From Thermococcus sp. (lineage in GTDB: Archaea; Methanobacteriota_B; Thermococci; Thermococcales; Thermococcaceae): a DNA stretch of 64,000 nucleotides. The notes beneath the pieces were generated by a model. It was not told where the DNA came from and did not search any database. It was given only the letters and a program-made list of their open reading frames with translations. The stretch covers positions 29,910 through 93,909 of the forward strand of contig JALTBN010000060.1 of assembly GCA_027075325.1 (NCBI GenBank), written 5' to 3'. Shown in pieces: positions 1 to 9,787 of this stretch (positions are counted from its first letter, which is position 1; every line of letters starts with the position of its first letter). The position numbers were made by a program, and so were the translations under genes.

Positions 1-313
1 TTTTGAGATAGTCGAAAAGACCGCCCTGCTGGACAGGCTCGGAATCGACCACGGCCAGATACAGGGGGGAAAGCACATAATCATTGGAGGAAGGGTGTGG
101 TTAATAGACTTTGAAAAGGCCAGCTTTAGGAAGCCCAGGAACCTCACCTCCGCGCTGGCCATGCTCTTCATCGGAGACAACGCCACTTCGAGGAGGATAA
201 GGGAGAAGTTCGGTATAGATAAGGAACTCCTGGAGGAACTCCTCAAGGAAATCGGGGAGTATAAAAGGAGGGGAAGGCTCTCAGGCCTTCTGGGTCTCCT
301 CTCTGGACTTTAA
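1..313 (+). CDS. Predicted Ser/Thr protein kinase, C-terminal part (5' end outside window)
   Basis: The reading frame is open from base 2, so the gene begins before the window. The visible 103 residues contain VWLIDFEKAS, which looks like the metal-binding D-F-x segment of the compact archaeal RIO/Bud32-like kinases (COG2112 type), followed by an alpha-helical tail. The kinase call is inference from that motif and overall character; the P-loop and catalytic loop are not in view. Its last 33 bases overlap the 3' end of the convergent membrane-protein gene. Confidence 0.6.
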   Translation, partial: FEIVEKTALLDRLGIDHGQIQGGKHIIIGGRVWLIDFEKASFRKPRNLTSALAMLFIGDNATSRRIREKFGIDKELLEELLKEIGEYKRRGRLSGLLGLLSGL

Positions 314-607
314 GCGGTCAGCGTATAGTGCAAGTACGGGAACAATCACGGCAAGGGATATCAGTCCCAGCCTTGGATCCCAGAGATAATCAAAGCCCAG
401 TATAACGGCAACCGCTATGGCTATCATCACGAAGAGGTCTCTGTCGTACAGCCTCGATTTGGCCAGTATGTTCTGCTCCCTGGCTGTATAGGCCAGGTAA
501 ACGGGAATGCCAATGGCGGAGAACACAACTCCCCAGTACGTCCTGAAAGCTAGTGCAAATACCACGCCAGCGGTGAATATCACTGCCACAGCCCTCGTCT
601 CCCTCAT
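281..607 (-). CDS. Small four-helix membrane protein, unknown function
   Basis: A 108-residue protein with four hydrophobic segments (about residues 5-22, 24-41, 58-76 and 79-96) and charged ends, so almost certainly an integral membrane protein. The start is supported by a strong GGAGGTGA Shine-Dalgarno just upstream of the ATG. It converges on and overlaps the kinase gene, and is divergent from the peptidase gene. No family is recognised and no function is proposed. Confidence 0.6.
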   Translation of the reverse strand: MRETRAVAVIFTAGVVFALAFRTYWGVVFSAIGIPVYLAYTAREQNILAKSRLYDRDLFVMIAIAVAVILGFDYLWDPRLGLISLAVIVPVLALYADRLKSREETQKA

Positions 608-630
608 GCTCTCACCTCCGAGGGGTTAGC

Positions 631-645
631 CTTATATACTTTTAA
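631..645 (+). promoter_or_regulatory. TATA box of the acylaminoacyl peptidase gene
   Basis: CTTATATACTTTTAA lies about 35 bases before the ATG at 674, with a GGTGAT Shine-Dalgarno between them. This is the normal archaeal promoter arrangement. Confidence 0.6.
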
Positions 646-673
646 GCCTCTCTCATAAATTGGTGATACCGTT

Positions 674-2545
674 ATGAGCAGTATCGAATGGAATGAGAAG
701 ACCTTTTCTAAGTTCGCCTACCTGGGCGACCCGAGGATAAAGGGCAATTTCGTCGCCTACACACTCACCAAGGCCAACATGAAGGACGACAGATACGAGA
801 GCACTGTGGTCGTTGAGGATCTCGAAACCGGGGCCAGGCGCTTCGTCGAGAACGCCTCGATGCCCAGGATTTCCCCGGATGGCAAAAAGCTCGCCTTTAT
901 GCGGCCCAACGAGGAAAAGAAGACAAGCGAGATATGGGTGGCTGATTTAGAGACGCTCAGCGCCAAGAAAGTTTTGACTGTCAAAAACGTCCGTTCAATC
1001 CAATGGAACGATGATTCGAGGAGACTGCTCGTCGTCGGCTTCAAGCGCCGCGATGATGAGGACTTCGTCTTCGACGACGACGTCCCGGCCTGGTTCGACA
1101 GCATGGGCTTCTTCGACGGCGAGAAGACCACTTTCTGGGTGCTCGACACAGAGGGCAAAGAAGTAATAGAGAAGTTTGAGAAGCCGCGCTTTTCCGATGG
1201 CCTCTGGCACGGTGATTCCATCGTCGTGAACGTCCCGCACCGCGAGGATTCAAAGCCAGCCCTCTTCAAGTTCTGGGACATCTACCTCTGGAAGGACGGG
1301 GGAGAGGAGAAGCTCTTCGAGCGGGTCTCCTTTGAAGCTGTCGATTCTGATGGAAAGGCAATCCTCCTCCGCGGGAAGAGGGAGAAGAGGTTCATGAGCG
1401 AGCACGACTGGCTCTACCTCTGGGACGGGGAACTAAAGCCCGTCTACGAGGGCCCGCTCAACGCGGGGCAGGCGAAGCTCGACGGAGAGAAGGTCTACTT
1501 CACGGTTGCCGACGCCGGAAGGGTGAACCTCCATCTCTGGGACGGTGAGGTTAAGCCAATAACAGTCGGCGACCACTGGGTGATGGGCTTCGACGTTCAC
1601 GACGGAAAGGTCGCTGCCCTCATCGAGACCGCGACGAGGCTGAGGGAGCTTTACGTCTACGACGGCGAGCTGAGGCAGCTGACGGACTACAACGGGCCAA
1701 TATTCGAAAGGCTCAAGACCTTCGAGCCAAGGCACTTCAGGTTCAAGAGCATCGACCTCGAAATCGACGGCTGGTACATCAAGCCGGAGCTAAAAGAGGA
1801 CGAGAAGGCGCCGGTTATCGTTTTCGTCCACGGCGGGCCGAAGGGGATGTACGGCCACTACTTCAAGTACGAGATGCAGCTGATGGCCAGCAAAGGATAC
1901 TACGTGGTTTTTGTCAACCCGCGCGGCAGCAACGGCTACAACGAGGACTTCGCCCTGAGGGTTCTCGAGCGGACAGGCTTGGAGGACTTCCAGGACATTA
2001 TGAACGGCATCGAGGAGTTCTTTAAGCTTGAGCCGCAGGCCGACCGCGAGCGCGTTGGAATAACCGGCATAAGCTACGGCGGCTTCATGACAAACTGGGC
2101 GTTAACTCAGAGCGAGCTGTTCAAGGCCGGTATCAGCGAGAACGGCATAAGCTACTGGCTGACAAGTCATGCTTTCTCGGACATAGGCCTCTGGTACGAT
2201 GTGGAAGTGATAGGCCCGAACCCACTTGAGAACGAGAACTATCGCAAGCTCAGCCCGCTCTTCTACGCGGACAGGGTTAAAGCCCCACTCCTGCTTATCC
2301 ACAGCCTTGAGGACTACCGCTGCCCGCTCGATCAGAGCCTGATGTTCTACCATGTGTTGAAAGACCTCGGCAAGGAGGCCTACATCGCGATATTCAGGAG
2401 AGGTCCCCACGGCCACAGTATCCGCGGCAAGCCAAAGCACAGGGCGAAGAGGTACAAGCTCTTCGTGGAGTTCTTCGAGCGCAAACTCAAGAAGTACGAG
2501 GAAGGTTTCGACGTCGAGAAAATCCTGAATGGAAAAAAGGAGTGA
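674..2545 (+). CDS. Acylaminoacyl peptidase / S9C prolyl oligopeptidase family
   Basis: A 623-residue cytoplasmic serine peptidase that removes N-acylated residues from, or cleaves, short peptides. Residues 1-340 are WD/PD40-like beta-propeller repeats (SPDGKKLAF; repeated Y/LWDGE blades) that gate access. The C-terminal alpha/beta hydrolase domain holds the nucleophile in GISYGGF (Ser467), Asp547 in LEDYRCP and His579 in GPHGHS, so the triad is complete. Length and architecture fit the Pyrococcus acyl-peptide hydrolases. It has its own promoter, and its stop lies 5 bases from the convergent lipoprotein gene. Confidence 0.92.
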   Translation: MSSIEWNEKTFSKFAYLGDPRIKGNFVAYTLTKANMKDDRYESTVVVEDLETGARRFVENASMPRISPDGKKLAFMRPNEEKKTSEIWVADLETLSAKKVLTVKNVRSIQWNDDSRRLLVVGFKRRDDEDFVFDDDVPAWFDSMGFFDGEKTTFWVLDTEGKEVIEKFEKPRFSDGLWHGDSIVVNVPHREDSKPALFKFWDIYLWKDGGEEKLFERVSFEAVDSDGKAILLRGKREKRFMSEHDWLYLWDGELKPVYEGPLNAGQAKLDGEKVYFTVADAGRVNLHLWDGEVKPITVGDHWVMGFDVHDGKVAALIETATRLRELYVYDGELRQLTDYNGPIFERLKTFEPRHFRFKSIDLEIDGWYIKPELKEDEKAPVIVFVHGGPKGMYGHYFKYEMQLMASKGYYVVFVNPRGSNGYNEDFALRVLERTGLEDFQDIMNGIEEFFKLEPQADRERVGITGISYGGFMTNWALTQSELFKAGISENGISYWLTSHAFSDIGLWYDVEVIGPNPLENENYRKLSPLFYADRVKAPLLLIHSLEDYRCPLDQSLMFYHVLKDLGKEAYIAIFRRGPHGHSIRGKPKHRAKRYKLFVEFFERKLKKYEEGFDVEKILNGKKE

Positions 2546-2550
2546 GGGCA

Positions 2551-3960
2551 TCAGCCCTCCACTATTATTCCATCTGCAACGTAGGGGACGACTTCTATTG
2601 TACCTTTGTACTCCGTCACATAGCCGCCGATTTTGACCTGGGCACCGTCGGTTAGAGCAGACTTGACGTCTGAGGGCAGATCTGCGGTAACGGATGACGG
2701 GATGAAGACGGTGACGTTTCCGCTGCCGTCCACAAGGAGGAACTTGAAGTTGTTGCCTATCGTCTTGAAGCCCTCCACCTGGCCTTCGATGACCACCGTC
2801 TTACCCATGAGCCCCTCGGTTATGTTGGCGGTCTCCATCAGGGGTGACGGAACGGGATTGACCACCGTCACGTTGATGGCTGACATGCTGGATGGATCAA
2901 CGACGAGATAGACCTCACTCCCGGTTCCAGCCTCGATGGGGTTCGGCAGGAGCTCCCTCTGGACGCTTATGTTTGCCTCACCGCTTGAGTCCTTCAGAAG
3001 CATCACGTACCTACGAGTGGAGGACTGGTAGGAGAGGAGAACCCAGGTAGCCTCAACGCCTGCCCTGCCGCTTGCTGAGGAGAGGCCGGAAATGGTGGTA
3101 TTGGTCACCTCAGGGGTACTGGTTGTGGTTGAAGACGTGGTCGAGGTGGTGGTCTCAACCCCAATAGGCTCTCCGTAGGCCTTTATCCCCATCCATGTAA
3201 AGGGTATAACCTCAAGGCTTCCCTTGTACTCATCGAGGTAGCCGCCGACCTCGACGCCCAGACCCTCCTTAAGCCCGGCCCTGGTCTCGTTTGGAAGGTC
3301 TGCGACAACTGAACCGGGCATGAATACTGCTATCTCTCCGGTTCCGTCGCTGACAGTGAGCTTGAGGTTTGAGCCTATCTCCTTCGTGCCCTCGATGTTT
3401 CCCCGAATAACAACGATTTTTCCGAGGTCATCCTCACTCAGGGAGGAGATTTTGTAGATTTCAGGTTTAACGGAGGTAACCACGCTCACGTTCCGGGCCC
3501 TTACGGTGTTCCCGTCCTCAACGGTTCCCGTGACATCTATAACCGAGCCGGTTCCGGCTTCCAGGGGATTGAGGGACTCAATGACGCTTCTTCCGGCGGT
3601 TACGTTGACCGTAACTCCATCTCCGGACACGGAAAGGACATAGAAGTGGCCGGTGGAGTCGTATCCAATCCCCTCAAGGGTGGCCTGGAAAGAGACGTTC
3701 TTTCCAACATAATCCTGAAGCTGGGAGAGCGATATCGAAACCGGTCTGGAGCTTTGAGTCTCCGTGGTTGTGGTGGTTTTTGTCGTTGTAGTTGCGGATG
3801 CGGTGGTTGTCCCGGTCGTCTTTGAGGTTGATACCGTCGTGCTGCTCCCGGTTGGGGACTGGGAGCTCGTGGTGCCCGTACCGCTGCCCCCGCCGATGCA
3901 ACCGGCGGAGAGGACGATTATACCCACAATCAGCAGGGCCAGTAGCTTAGTCGACTTCAT
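2551..3960 (-). CDS. Surface lipoprotein made of tandem OB-fold modules
   Basis: I chose the ATG at 3960 because a TATA-like TTATAA at 3995-4000 would put the transcript start near 3970, after the more upstream in-frame codons. The 469-residue product begins with a signal peptide ending in LSAGC (lipobox, Cys21), then a Ser/Thr-rich linker. At least four OB-fold modules follow, with the recurring signature xxLxxxVSDGTGEIAVF and YKGxxEVxP. Such modules resemble nucleic-acid-binding OB domains, but the ligand is unknown. The neighbouring genes at 4108 and 7394 carry the same module, so they probably work together at the cell surface. Confidence 0.75.
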   Translation of the reverse strand: MKSTKLLALLIVGIIVLSAGCIGGGSGTGTTSSQSPTGSSTTVSTSKTTGTTTASATTTTKTTTTTETQSSRPVSISLSQLQDYVGKNVSFQATLEGIGYDSTGHFYVLSVSGDGVTVNVTAGRSVIESLNPLEAGTGSVIDVTGTVEDGNTVRARNVSVVTSVKPEIYKISSLSEDDLGKIVVIRGNIEGTKEIGSNLKLTVSDGTGEIAVFMPGSVVADLPNETRAGLKEGLGVEVGGYLDEYKGSLEVIPFTWMGIKAYGEPIGVETTTSTTSSTTTSTPEVTNTTISGLSSASGRAGVEATWVLLSYQSSTRRYVMLLKDSSGEANISVQRELLPNPIEAGTGSEVYLVVDPSSMSAINVTVVNPVPSPLMETANITEGLMGKTVVIEGQVEGFKTIGNNFKFLLVDGSGNVTVFIPSSVTADLPSDVKSALTDGAQVKIGGYVTEYKGTIEVVPYVADGIIVEG

Positions 3961-4107
3961 ACGCATCACCATACCATCAGCCACGGTTTTGTTCTTATAA
4001 CTCTTCTGCCGTTCTCGGTGCTCATGTCTTTACACGAAAATGTTAAAAAGAAACGCTTCCTACGCCCATGCCAGCTTAAATTTCAGAATCTAAGGAGGTG
4101 CTTCCTC

Positions 4108-6063
4108 GTGTCCGAAAATAATCAGAACGGAAAGGAAAAGTCCCAAAAAGCTGAAAAAAAGCTTTATTATCATGGATTGACTGAGCAGAAGAAGCTGGAT
4201 GTCTCCAAGCTCAAGCTGGTTTCTCTCATAATAGCCGTCCTGGGTGTGGTGGTTGTCCTCATAGCCGCTCAGAGTGCCCAGGCACCGATGGCAAAGGTGA
4301 GCGATATCTACGGCAACTACCTCATGAACTACGCCGTTGTAAGGGTCGAGGGGAACGTTACTACAGTTCCCTACGTCTCAGACAGCGGGGGCAAGCTTTC
4401 TATAACGTTCACAGTCAGTGATGGGAGCGGTAACATAGACGTGAGGGTATATTCCCCCGTCGCGGAGAGGATGATTCGGGAAGGAAAAATCCCCATGCCC
4501 GGTGACAGGGTCGAGGCCGAGATACAGCTGAGGGTGAGGGAAACCTACACGTACGGCATGCTCCAGTACCTCGACGGCCTCAAGTTCATCTCAAAGGATT
4601 ACTCCGACAGACCGGAGAAGGTCACGAGCCTGAGCGCGGATATGGCGTACAAATACGTCGAAACATCGGGAATAATCGAGTCGCCGAACGAGGTCGGCAG
4701 TGGATTGCTCTTTGATGTCGACACGGGTTCAGGCAAAGTAAGCGTCCTCATACCCAAGGTTCTTTACGCCACTGGAAACGCCCCCAACATAACGGCGGGC
4801 GACCAGGTGACCGTTGATGGAATAGTCTACCTCTACAAGGGAAGCTCACCTGAGATAGTTGTAAGAGACCTCTCCGCCGTAAGGGTCTCAAGCCCGGAGC
4901 AGTCCGGCCCAGTTCCGCTTAACGAGCTTTCAAAGCACAGTGGGGAGACCGTTACAGTCCAGGGAACTCTGGAGAAAATAAGCTACGATTCATCCAGCAG
5001 GGAGTACCTCGTCACAATCTCAGGGGACGGGACGAAGATAACCGCAGTCTCATCACGCGAGACCCTCTCCTCGATCAACCCGCTGACCGCCGGGAGCGGC
5101 TCAATGGTCCGCGCCGTCGGTGTGGTGACCAGCAACGGCACCCTCAGGGTATCAAAGTTTGAGGTGATAAAACCGGTCACCCCCAGGATAGCAAAGGTCT
5201 CCTCCCTCGGAGAAGACGACGTTGGAAGGATAGTCGTCGTCGAGGGCAACATAGTGGACACTGCCCAGATCGGCTCGAACCTAAAGCTCACCGTTAACGA
5301 TGGAACCGGCGAGATAGCAGTATTCATCCCGGCACCGGCGCTCGGAGAGCTCGATGAGACCACGAAGGCCAACCTCAAGAAGGGACTGGGTGTTAGAATC
5401 GGCGGTTACGTGGAGAATTACAGGGGAACCCTTGAGATAGTCCCATACACAGGCAGGGCCATCCTGGCATACGGGGAGCCCGTGAAGGCAGAAACCATGA
5501 CATCAACACAGAAACAGAACGGCACCGAAACGGAGACCGTGAGCCTGGCGGGACTTGGCTCAGCGACCGGAACCGTGGAGCTCAACGTTACCTGGGAGGG
5601 GCTTTACTACTCCAAACCCAATTACATCCTTCTCCTGAAGGACTCAAGCGGCGAAGCAAACCTCACCGTCCCCAGATCGCTGATTCCAAACCCGCTCCAA
5701 GCAGGAACCGGAAGCTCTCTCCTGATCAAGTACGACGCGAACGGAAAGAAGGTTACGTCGATAGAGGTTCTCAAGGCGGTCCCGTCGCCTGAAGTCAGGA
5801 CAGGGAAGGTCACCCTCAGCATGAAGGGGGAGACCGTCATAGTTGAGGGAACCATCAAGAGCGTATACGCGGGGAGCACGTTCTTCAGCATAACCCTGAA
5901 CGACGGAAGCGGAGACCTCGCGGTGTTCATACCCAAGGGCGTTGCGGGGGACGCCTCATTCAAAGAAGGCGAGAAGCTGAAGGTCGGGGGATACGTGACG
6001 GAGTACAAGGGCAAACCGGAAGTCGTCCCGTACAACGCGGACGCGATAGCGGTGGAGGGATGA
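4108..6063 (+). CDS. Membrane-anchored extracellular protein with about five OB-fold modules
   Basis: A GTG start at 4108 is preferred over the upstream in-frame ATG because GGAGGTG lies 8 bases before it. The 651-residue product has a short charged cytoplasmic tail, one transmembrane segment (about residues 36-55) and a long outside region of repeated OB folds. The repeats show LTVNDGTGEIAVFIP and ITLNDGSGDLAVFIP, and end in EYKGKPEVVPY. The modules are clearly homologous to those of the divergent lipoprotein. The stop codon overlaps the next ATG, so it is translationally coupled to the TctA-like gene. Nucleic-acid binding is possible but unproven. Confidence 0.75.
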   Translation: MSENNQNGKEKSQKAEKKLYYHGLTEQKKLDVSKLKLVSLIIAVLGVVVVLIAAQSAQAPMAKVSDIYGNYLMNYAVVRVEGNVTTVPYVSDSGGKLSITFTVSDGSGNIDVRVYSPVAERMIREGKIPMPGDRVEAEIQLRVRETYTYGMLQYLDGLKFISKDYSDRPEKVTSLSADMAYKYVETSGIIESPNEVGSGLLFDVDTGSGKVSVLIPKVLYATGNAPNITAGDQVTVDGIVYLYKGSSPEIVVRDLSAVRVSSPEQSGPVPLNELSKHSGETVTVQGTLEKISYDSSSREYLVTISGDGTKITAVSSRETLSSINPLTAGSGSMVRAVGVVTSNGTLRVSKFEVIKPVTPRIAKVSSLGEDDVGRIVVVEGNIVDTAQIGSNLKLTVNDGTGEIAVFIPAPALGELDETTKANLKKGLGVRIGGYVENYRGTLEIVPYTGRAILAYGEPVKAETMTSTQKQNGTETETVSLAGLGSATGTVELNVTWEGLYYSKPNYILLLKDSSGEANLTVPRSLIPNPLQAGTGSSLLIKYDANGKKVTSIEVLKAVPSPEVRTGKVTLSMKGETVIVEGTIKSVYAGSTFFSITLNDGSGDLAVFIPKGVAGDASFKEGEKLKVGGYVTEYKGKPEVVPYNADAIAVEG

Positions 6064-7388
6064 GCATGATTCCCCTCACAGAGCTCCTGCTATGGTCACT
6101 CGCCGGAGTAATATTCGGCGCGCTCATCTCGTGGATTCCAGGCTTCCACATATTCAACATAATGGCCCTGCTGGTGGCAGTGTTCGGGGTAGGCTCAATA
6201 ATGCCGACGGACGCCTTCCCCTTCTTTGCCATAGGTTCAATAGTGGCATACGCCTACGTGAGCGCAATATCCAGCGTCTACTTCAGCGTGGCAGACGAGA
6301 GCGCCGTCTTTCTCCTCTTCCCAACGCAGCGCTATCTTCTCCTAGGAAGGGGGCACGAAGCGGTGCTTCTGTACCTCCTGGGGGCCGTCGCAGGAACCCT
6401 TATCCTCGTGTTCAGCGCCCTCTTCATATTCCCGAAGGTACTGCCACCGATATACCAGGCGACCAGCCCGTACATCACCTACTTCCTCGTGGCGATAGTG
6501 CTCTTCATGTTCATGAGCGAGTGGCCAAAGGAAGGTGACCGCGGAAGGAGCCCCTGGCACAGACTCTGGCTGGCCTGGAGGCAGATACTGGCTGGGATAG
6601 CGGTCTTCTTCCTTTCGGGCCTGCTGGGATTCGCTGTCATGAACACCAACCTCCTGCCAACGACCAGCGCCTACACCCGCCTGACCCCGATGTTCATCGG
6701 CTTCTTCGGCATGTCCTGGGTTCTTCTCAACATTCTCTCCAATCCTCCAATGCTTGAGCAACAAACTGCCGACAAAGTCGAGAGCAGCGTCTACAACATT
6801 CTCAAGGCCAGCTTCGGTGGAGCTCTGGGCGGAACGATAGCCGCTGTGTACCCAATAATCACCGGTGGAATGGGTGCCTTAGTTGCCGGCCACATGACGA
6901 GCCAGCGCGGAGACGACGCTTTCATCATCAGCCAGGGCGTCAACAGGGTCATCTACTACGTCGGAGCCTTCACTCTGCTCTTCCTGCCGAATCTGAGGCT
7001 CACGAGGGGAGCCGCTGCGTGGCTCGTCAGCTCGGTATACACGCCAAAGAGCTATTCAGAGTACCTCGCGGCAGTCGGTGTCATCCTGCTCGCGGCGGGC
7101 ATAAGCTTCCTCTTCACTTACTACATCTCCAAATTCATAGCGAGGAGCTTCAAGGTGGTCCACATACAAAAGATATCGTACATCGTGGCAGTGGTTTTAA
7201 TAGCCATCTCCTACATCCTGACCGGATGGATGGGTGTGGTTGTCCTCTTCGTCTCAGCGGCCATAGGAATGATGGCGGCTGCGTTCAACACCAGGAGGAG
7301 CTACTGCCTCGGCGGACTCATCCTTCCGGTGCTCATCAGCATGACCGGGCACACGGGAGCCTTCATGCACCTGCTTGGACTGGGGTGA
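6060..7388 (+). CDS. Polytopic membrane protein, TctA-like permease family
   Basis: A 442-residue protein with about ten hydrophobic helices and glycine/proline-rich re-entrant-looking segments (GALISWIPGFH near the N-terminus, TGGMGALVAGHMTSQRG in the middle). This resembles the archaeal branch of the tripartite tricarboxylate transporter permease family (PF01970). No small TctB or TctC partner gene is nearby, so the transported substrate is open. Its ATG overlaps the upstream OB-fold gene stop (ATGA). It is followed 5 bases later by the OB/YdjM-like gene, so the three genes form one operon. Confidence 0.6.
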   Translation: MSMIPLTELLLWSLAGVIFGALISWIPGFHIFNIMALLVAVFGVGSIMPTDAFPFFAIGSIVAYAYVSAISSVYFSVADESAVFLLFPTQRYLLLGRGHEAVLLYLLGAVAGTLILVFSALFIFPKVLPPIYQATSPYITYFLVAIVLFMFMSEWPKEGDRGRSPWHRLWLAWRQILAGIAVFFLSGLLGFAVMNTNLLPTTSAYTRLTPMFIGFFGMSWVLLNILSNPPMLEQQTADKVESSVYNILKASFGGALGGTIAAVYPIITGGMGALVAGHMTSQRGDDAFIISQGVNRVIYYVGAFTLLFLPNLRLTRGAAAWLVSSVYTPKSYSEYLAAVGVILLAAGISFLFTYYISKFIARSFKVVHIQKISYIVAVVLIAISYILTGWMGVVVLFVSAAIGMMAAAFNTRRSYCLGGLILPVLISMTGHTGAFMHLLGLG

Positions 7389-7393
7389 TGTAG

Positions 7394-8794
7394 ATGAGGG
7401 GCTTCACACACTACATCTCCGGTCTCGCTGCGGTCACTTTTTTCCCAGCCCTCGTCTCAGACCTCAGGATGGGAATTCTGATACCAGTCATAGCCGCAGC
7501 TGCAGCCTACTTCCCGGACTTCATGGACTTCAAGTTTGGCAAGTTCTTCGCGAGGAGGGACTACGAGATAGACCCGGCCCCCTGGGACGAGAAGAAGCAC
7601 TACGCGCCGAAGGTTGTAAATGTCTCAGAGCTAAGCGAGAAGAACCGCTACCAGTTCTTCGCGGTTAGGGGAAAGGTAGAGAAGATACTCACGCAGGGTT
7701 CCGGGACCATATCATACGAAATAGTGGAGAAGGACGGAACCACAAGAACCGTAAGCGAGGAGTACAACAGCGTGGTCTTCACCCTCGACGACGGAACCGG
7801 GAAAATAACGGTTGAAGCGTTTGGCGACGACTACAAGTTCTTTGAGGAGGAGTTTGGAGCCATAGAAGAAGGAAAAGAGATGCTGATCTTCGGCTATGTT
7901 GACGTCGACGATGACGGGAAGCTCAGGCTCATAGTCAGCGACGCCCCGCATCCGCAGGGCATAGCAAACACGATAAAGAGGGCGATAGAGGAGGCCTACC
8001 ACGAGGGCGAGAGGATAGTCAAGATACACAACATCCGCCTGCCAGGGGACGTCTACAGACGCTTCATGATCCACCTCGACCCGCCGAAGAGGGAAGTTCG
8101 CGTCGAGATGGGGCCGATAGTGACGCCGGGCGGCGTTTCCATCGGCGGCGACGTTCCGGAGTACAGGAAGTACGGGGTGGCGAAGGTTGACGTGCCCTTC
8201 ATCAAGACCTACCCCAAGCCGACGAGGATTGACTCCTTCTCAGGCCCGGAGATCGCCTTCAGAAGGGCAGAGTTCAAGGGGAAGACCGTCGTCAAGGACA
8301 GATTCCTGCCATGGCACCACGGCTTCAGCCATTCAATGACAATGGGAGTGATAATAGGCCTCGTCGTCTTCGCCTTCTTCAAGCTGATAGGCTACGAGCA
8401 CGCAACGGCCTTAGCCTTAGCCTCGATGATCGGCCAGTGGCTCCACGTCTTCGAGGACCAGCTGGGCTTCATGGGCAGCAACCTCTTCCCGCCGCTCACC
8501 AAGGACGTCATCCCCGGCTTCAAGCTCGGCGAGAGCGGCAGCGGCTTGACAAACTTCTCCACCGCCTGGCTGATGATAGCGATGATGATATGGAACTTCA
8601 ACCGCTTCACAGATCCAAGGCCGATTCCGATCAGCGACGCAAAGCTGCTCCTCTACCTGATATGGCCCTCGATAATCGGCTTTGGAATAGCGATAGTCAG
8701 GAGCTTCAAGCTGAGAAGGGAAATCAACCAGCTCATGGACTACTACACGAACTTAGAGGCCTTCGATGAGATGGAGGAAGTTGGGGGGATTTAA
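7394..8794 (+). CDS. YdjM-like membrane-bound metal-dependent hydrolase with inserted OB-fold domain
   Basis: A 466-residue protein. The N-terminal MRGFTHYISGLA with helices to about residue 40, and the later WHHGFSHSM segment followed by helices and WLHVFEDQLG, match the YdjM/PF04307 family of His/Asp-rich membrane hydrolases. Residues of about 80-190 form an extra OB-fold (VVFTLDDGTGKITVEAFGDD), the same module type as the two upstream surface proteins. Substrate unknown; phospholipid-related activity has been suggested for the family in general. It overlaps the convergent methyltransferase stop by 4 bases. Confidence 0.65.
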   Translation: MRGFTHYISGLAAVTFFPALVSDLRMGILIPVIAAAAAYFPDFMDFKFGKFFARRDYEIDPAPWDEKKHYAPKVVNVSELSEKNRYQFFAVRGKVEKILTQGSGTISYEIVEKDGTTRTVSEEYNSVVFTLDDGTGKITVEAFGDDYKFFEEEFGAIEEGKEMLIFGYVDVDDDGKLRLIVSDAPHPQGIANTIKRAIEEAYHEGERIVKIHNIRLPGDVYRRFMIHLDPPKREVRVEMGPIVTPGGVSIGGDVPEYRKYGVAKVDVPFIKTYPKPTRIDSFSGPEIAFRRAEFKGKTVVKDRFLPWHHGFSHSMTMGVIIGLVVFAFFKLIGYEHATALALASMIGQWLHVFEDQLGFMGSNLFPPLTKDVIPGFKLGESGSGLTNFSTAWLMIAMMIWNFNRFTDPRPIPISDAKLLLYLIWPSIIGFGIAIVRSFKLRREINQLMDYYTNLEAFDEMEEVGGI

Positions 8795-9648
8795 CCCCCT
8801 TCCCTTTCCGGTTTCCTCGCGACCACTCCGAGAGCTTCCTCGACGCGCTTAACTCCAACGAAGCCCGCCCTTCTCAGCCTTTCCATGACCCCCTTCTGGA
8901 GGTCTTTCTTCCTGTACTTCTTTCCAGGGTTGCCCACGTAGTGGAAGAGCCTTCCGCCGGGCTTTAAAATCCTGAAAAGCTCACGGTAGAACTCCTCGCT
9001 GTAAAGCTGGCCCGCTAAGGAGAAGCGCGGGGGGTCGTGGATTACCACGTCGAAGCTTTCCGGCTTGAACCTCTTAACGACTTCAAAAGAATCGCCCTGG
9101 ATGACCTGAACCTTCCCTCCGGTGAAAAGCTCCCTGCTCCATGGGTTTATGCGCGCGAGTTCAAGGACGTTTGGGTCCTTCTCGACGGTTATCACGTAGG
9201 CACCCCTCTTGGAGGCCTCTATTGCAGTGTAGCCCAGCCCCATGCAGGTATCAAGGACGGTCTCGCCCTCCGTTGGCTTCACCGCGTTCACCTTGTTCCT
9301 CGTGTCCTGGAGGGGGTTTACCTCCTTCGTGCGGTGCATCCTGACGCCGTTTATCTCTATCGTCGGCGGGATCGTCGGGACGAGCTTGTAAAAACCGGTT
9401 TCACCTGCTATCGCAGCCTTGTAGACACCTCCATTGGAAACGAAGTATACCGTACCCTTATCGCTGGCAATCTTTTCGAGAACCTCCCTCTCAACAAGGG
9501 TGCCGTCTGGAAAAAGGGCACCATCGCCCCTTATCTCAACTTCCCAGGTCCTGCTGGTCTTCCGGAGGTCAAGGTTGAGTTTAACCCTCCCCCTTGAAAC
9601 TAAAATCATCCCGGCCTCTCTGAACGTGATGTAGTGGAGCTCCTCCAT
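8791..9648 (-). CDS. Archaeal SAM-dependent methyltransferase (COG2521-like)
   Basis: A 285-residue protein. The C-terminal Rossmann methyltransferase domain shows motif I LDTCMGLGYTAIEA, the acidic loop VITVEKDP and the catalytic-loop motif DPPRFSL. The N-terminal 110 residues form a small beta-rich domain with an HRTKEVNPLQDTRNKV segment, typical of this archaeal family. DPPR resembles NPPF/DPPY motifs of enzymes that methylate an amino nitrogen of a base, but the substrate is not known. The gene stands alone between convergent and divergent neighbours. Confidence 0.7.
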   Translation of the reverse strand: MEELHYITFREAGMILVSRGRVKLNLDLRKTSRTWEVEIRGDGALFPDGTLVEREVLEKIASDKGTVYFVSNGGVYKAAIAGETGFYKLVPTIPPTIEINGVRMHRTKEVNPLQDTRNKVNAVKPTEGETVLDTCMGLGYTAIEASKRGAYVITVEKDPNVLELARINPWSRELFTGGKVQVIQGDSFEVVKRFKPESFDVVIHDPPRFSLAGQLYSEEFYRELFRILKPGGRLFHYVGNPGKKYRKKDLQKGVMERLRRAGFVGVKRVEEALGVVARKPEREGG

Positions 9649-9787
9649 GTGGGGGGGTTTGAACGGGGGTTAAAAAGACTTCGCCACTTAAATTTGAGAT
9701 GGTTCTATTATCAAAAACTCGCTCTTGGCTTGAAGAGAGCCTTCCCATCAGTCTAGCCGGACACCACTAATCCCCAGGTGGGATATA

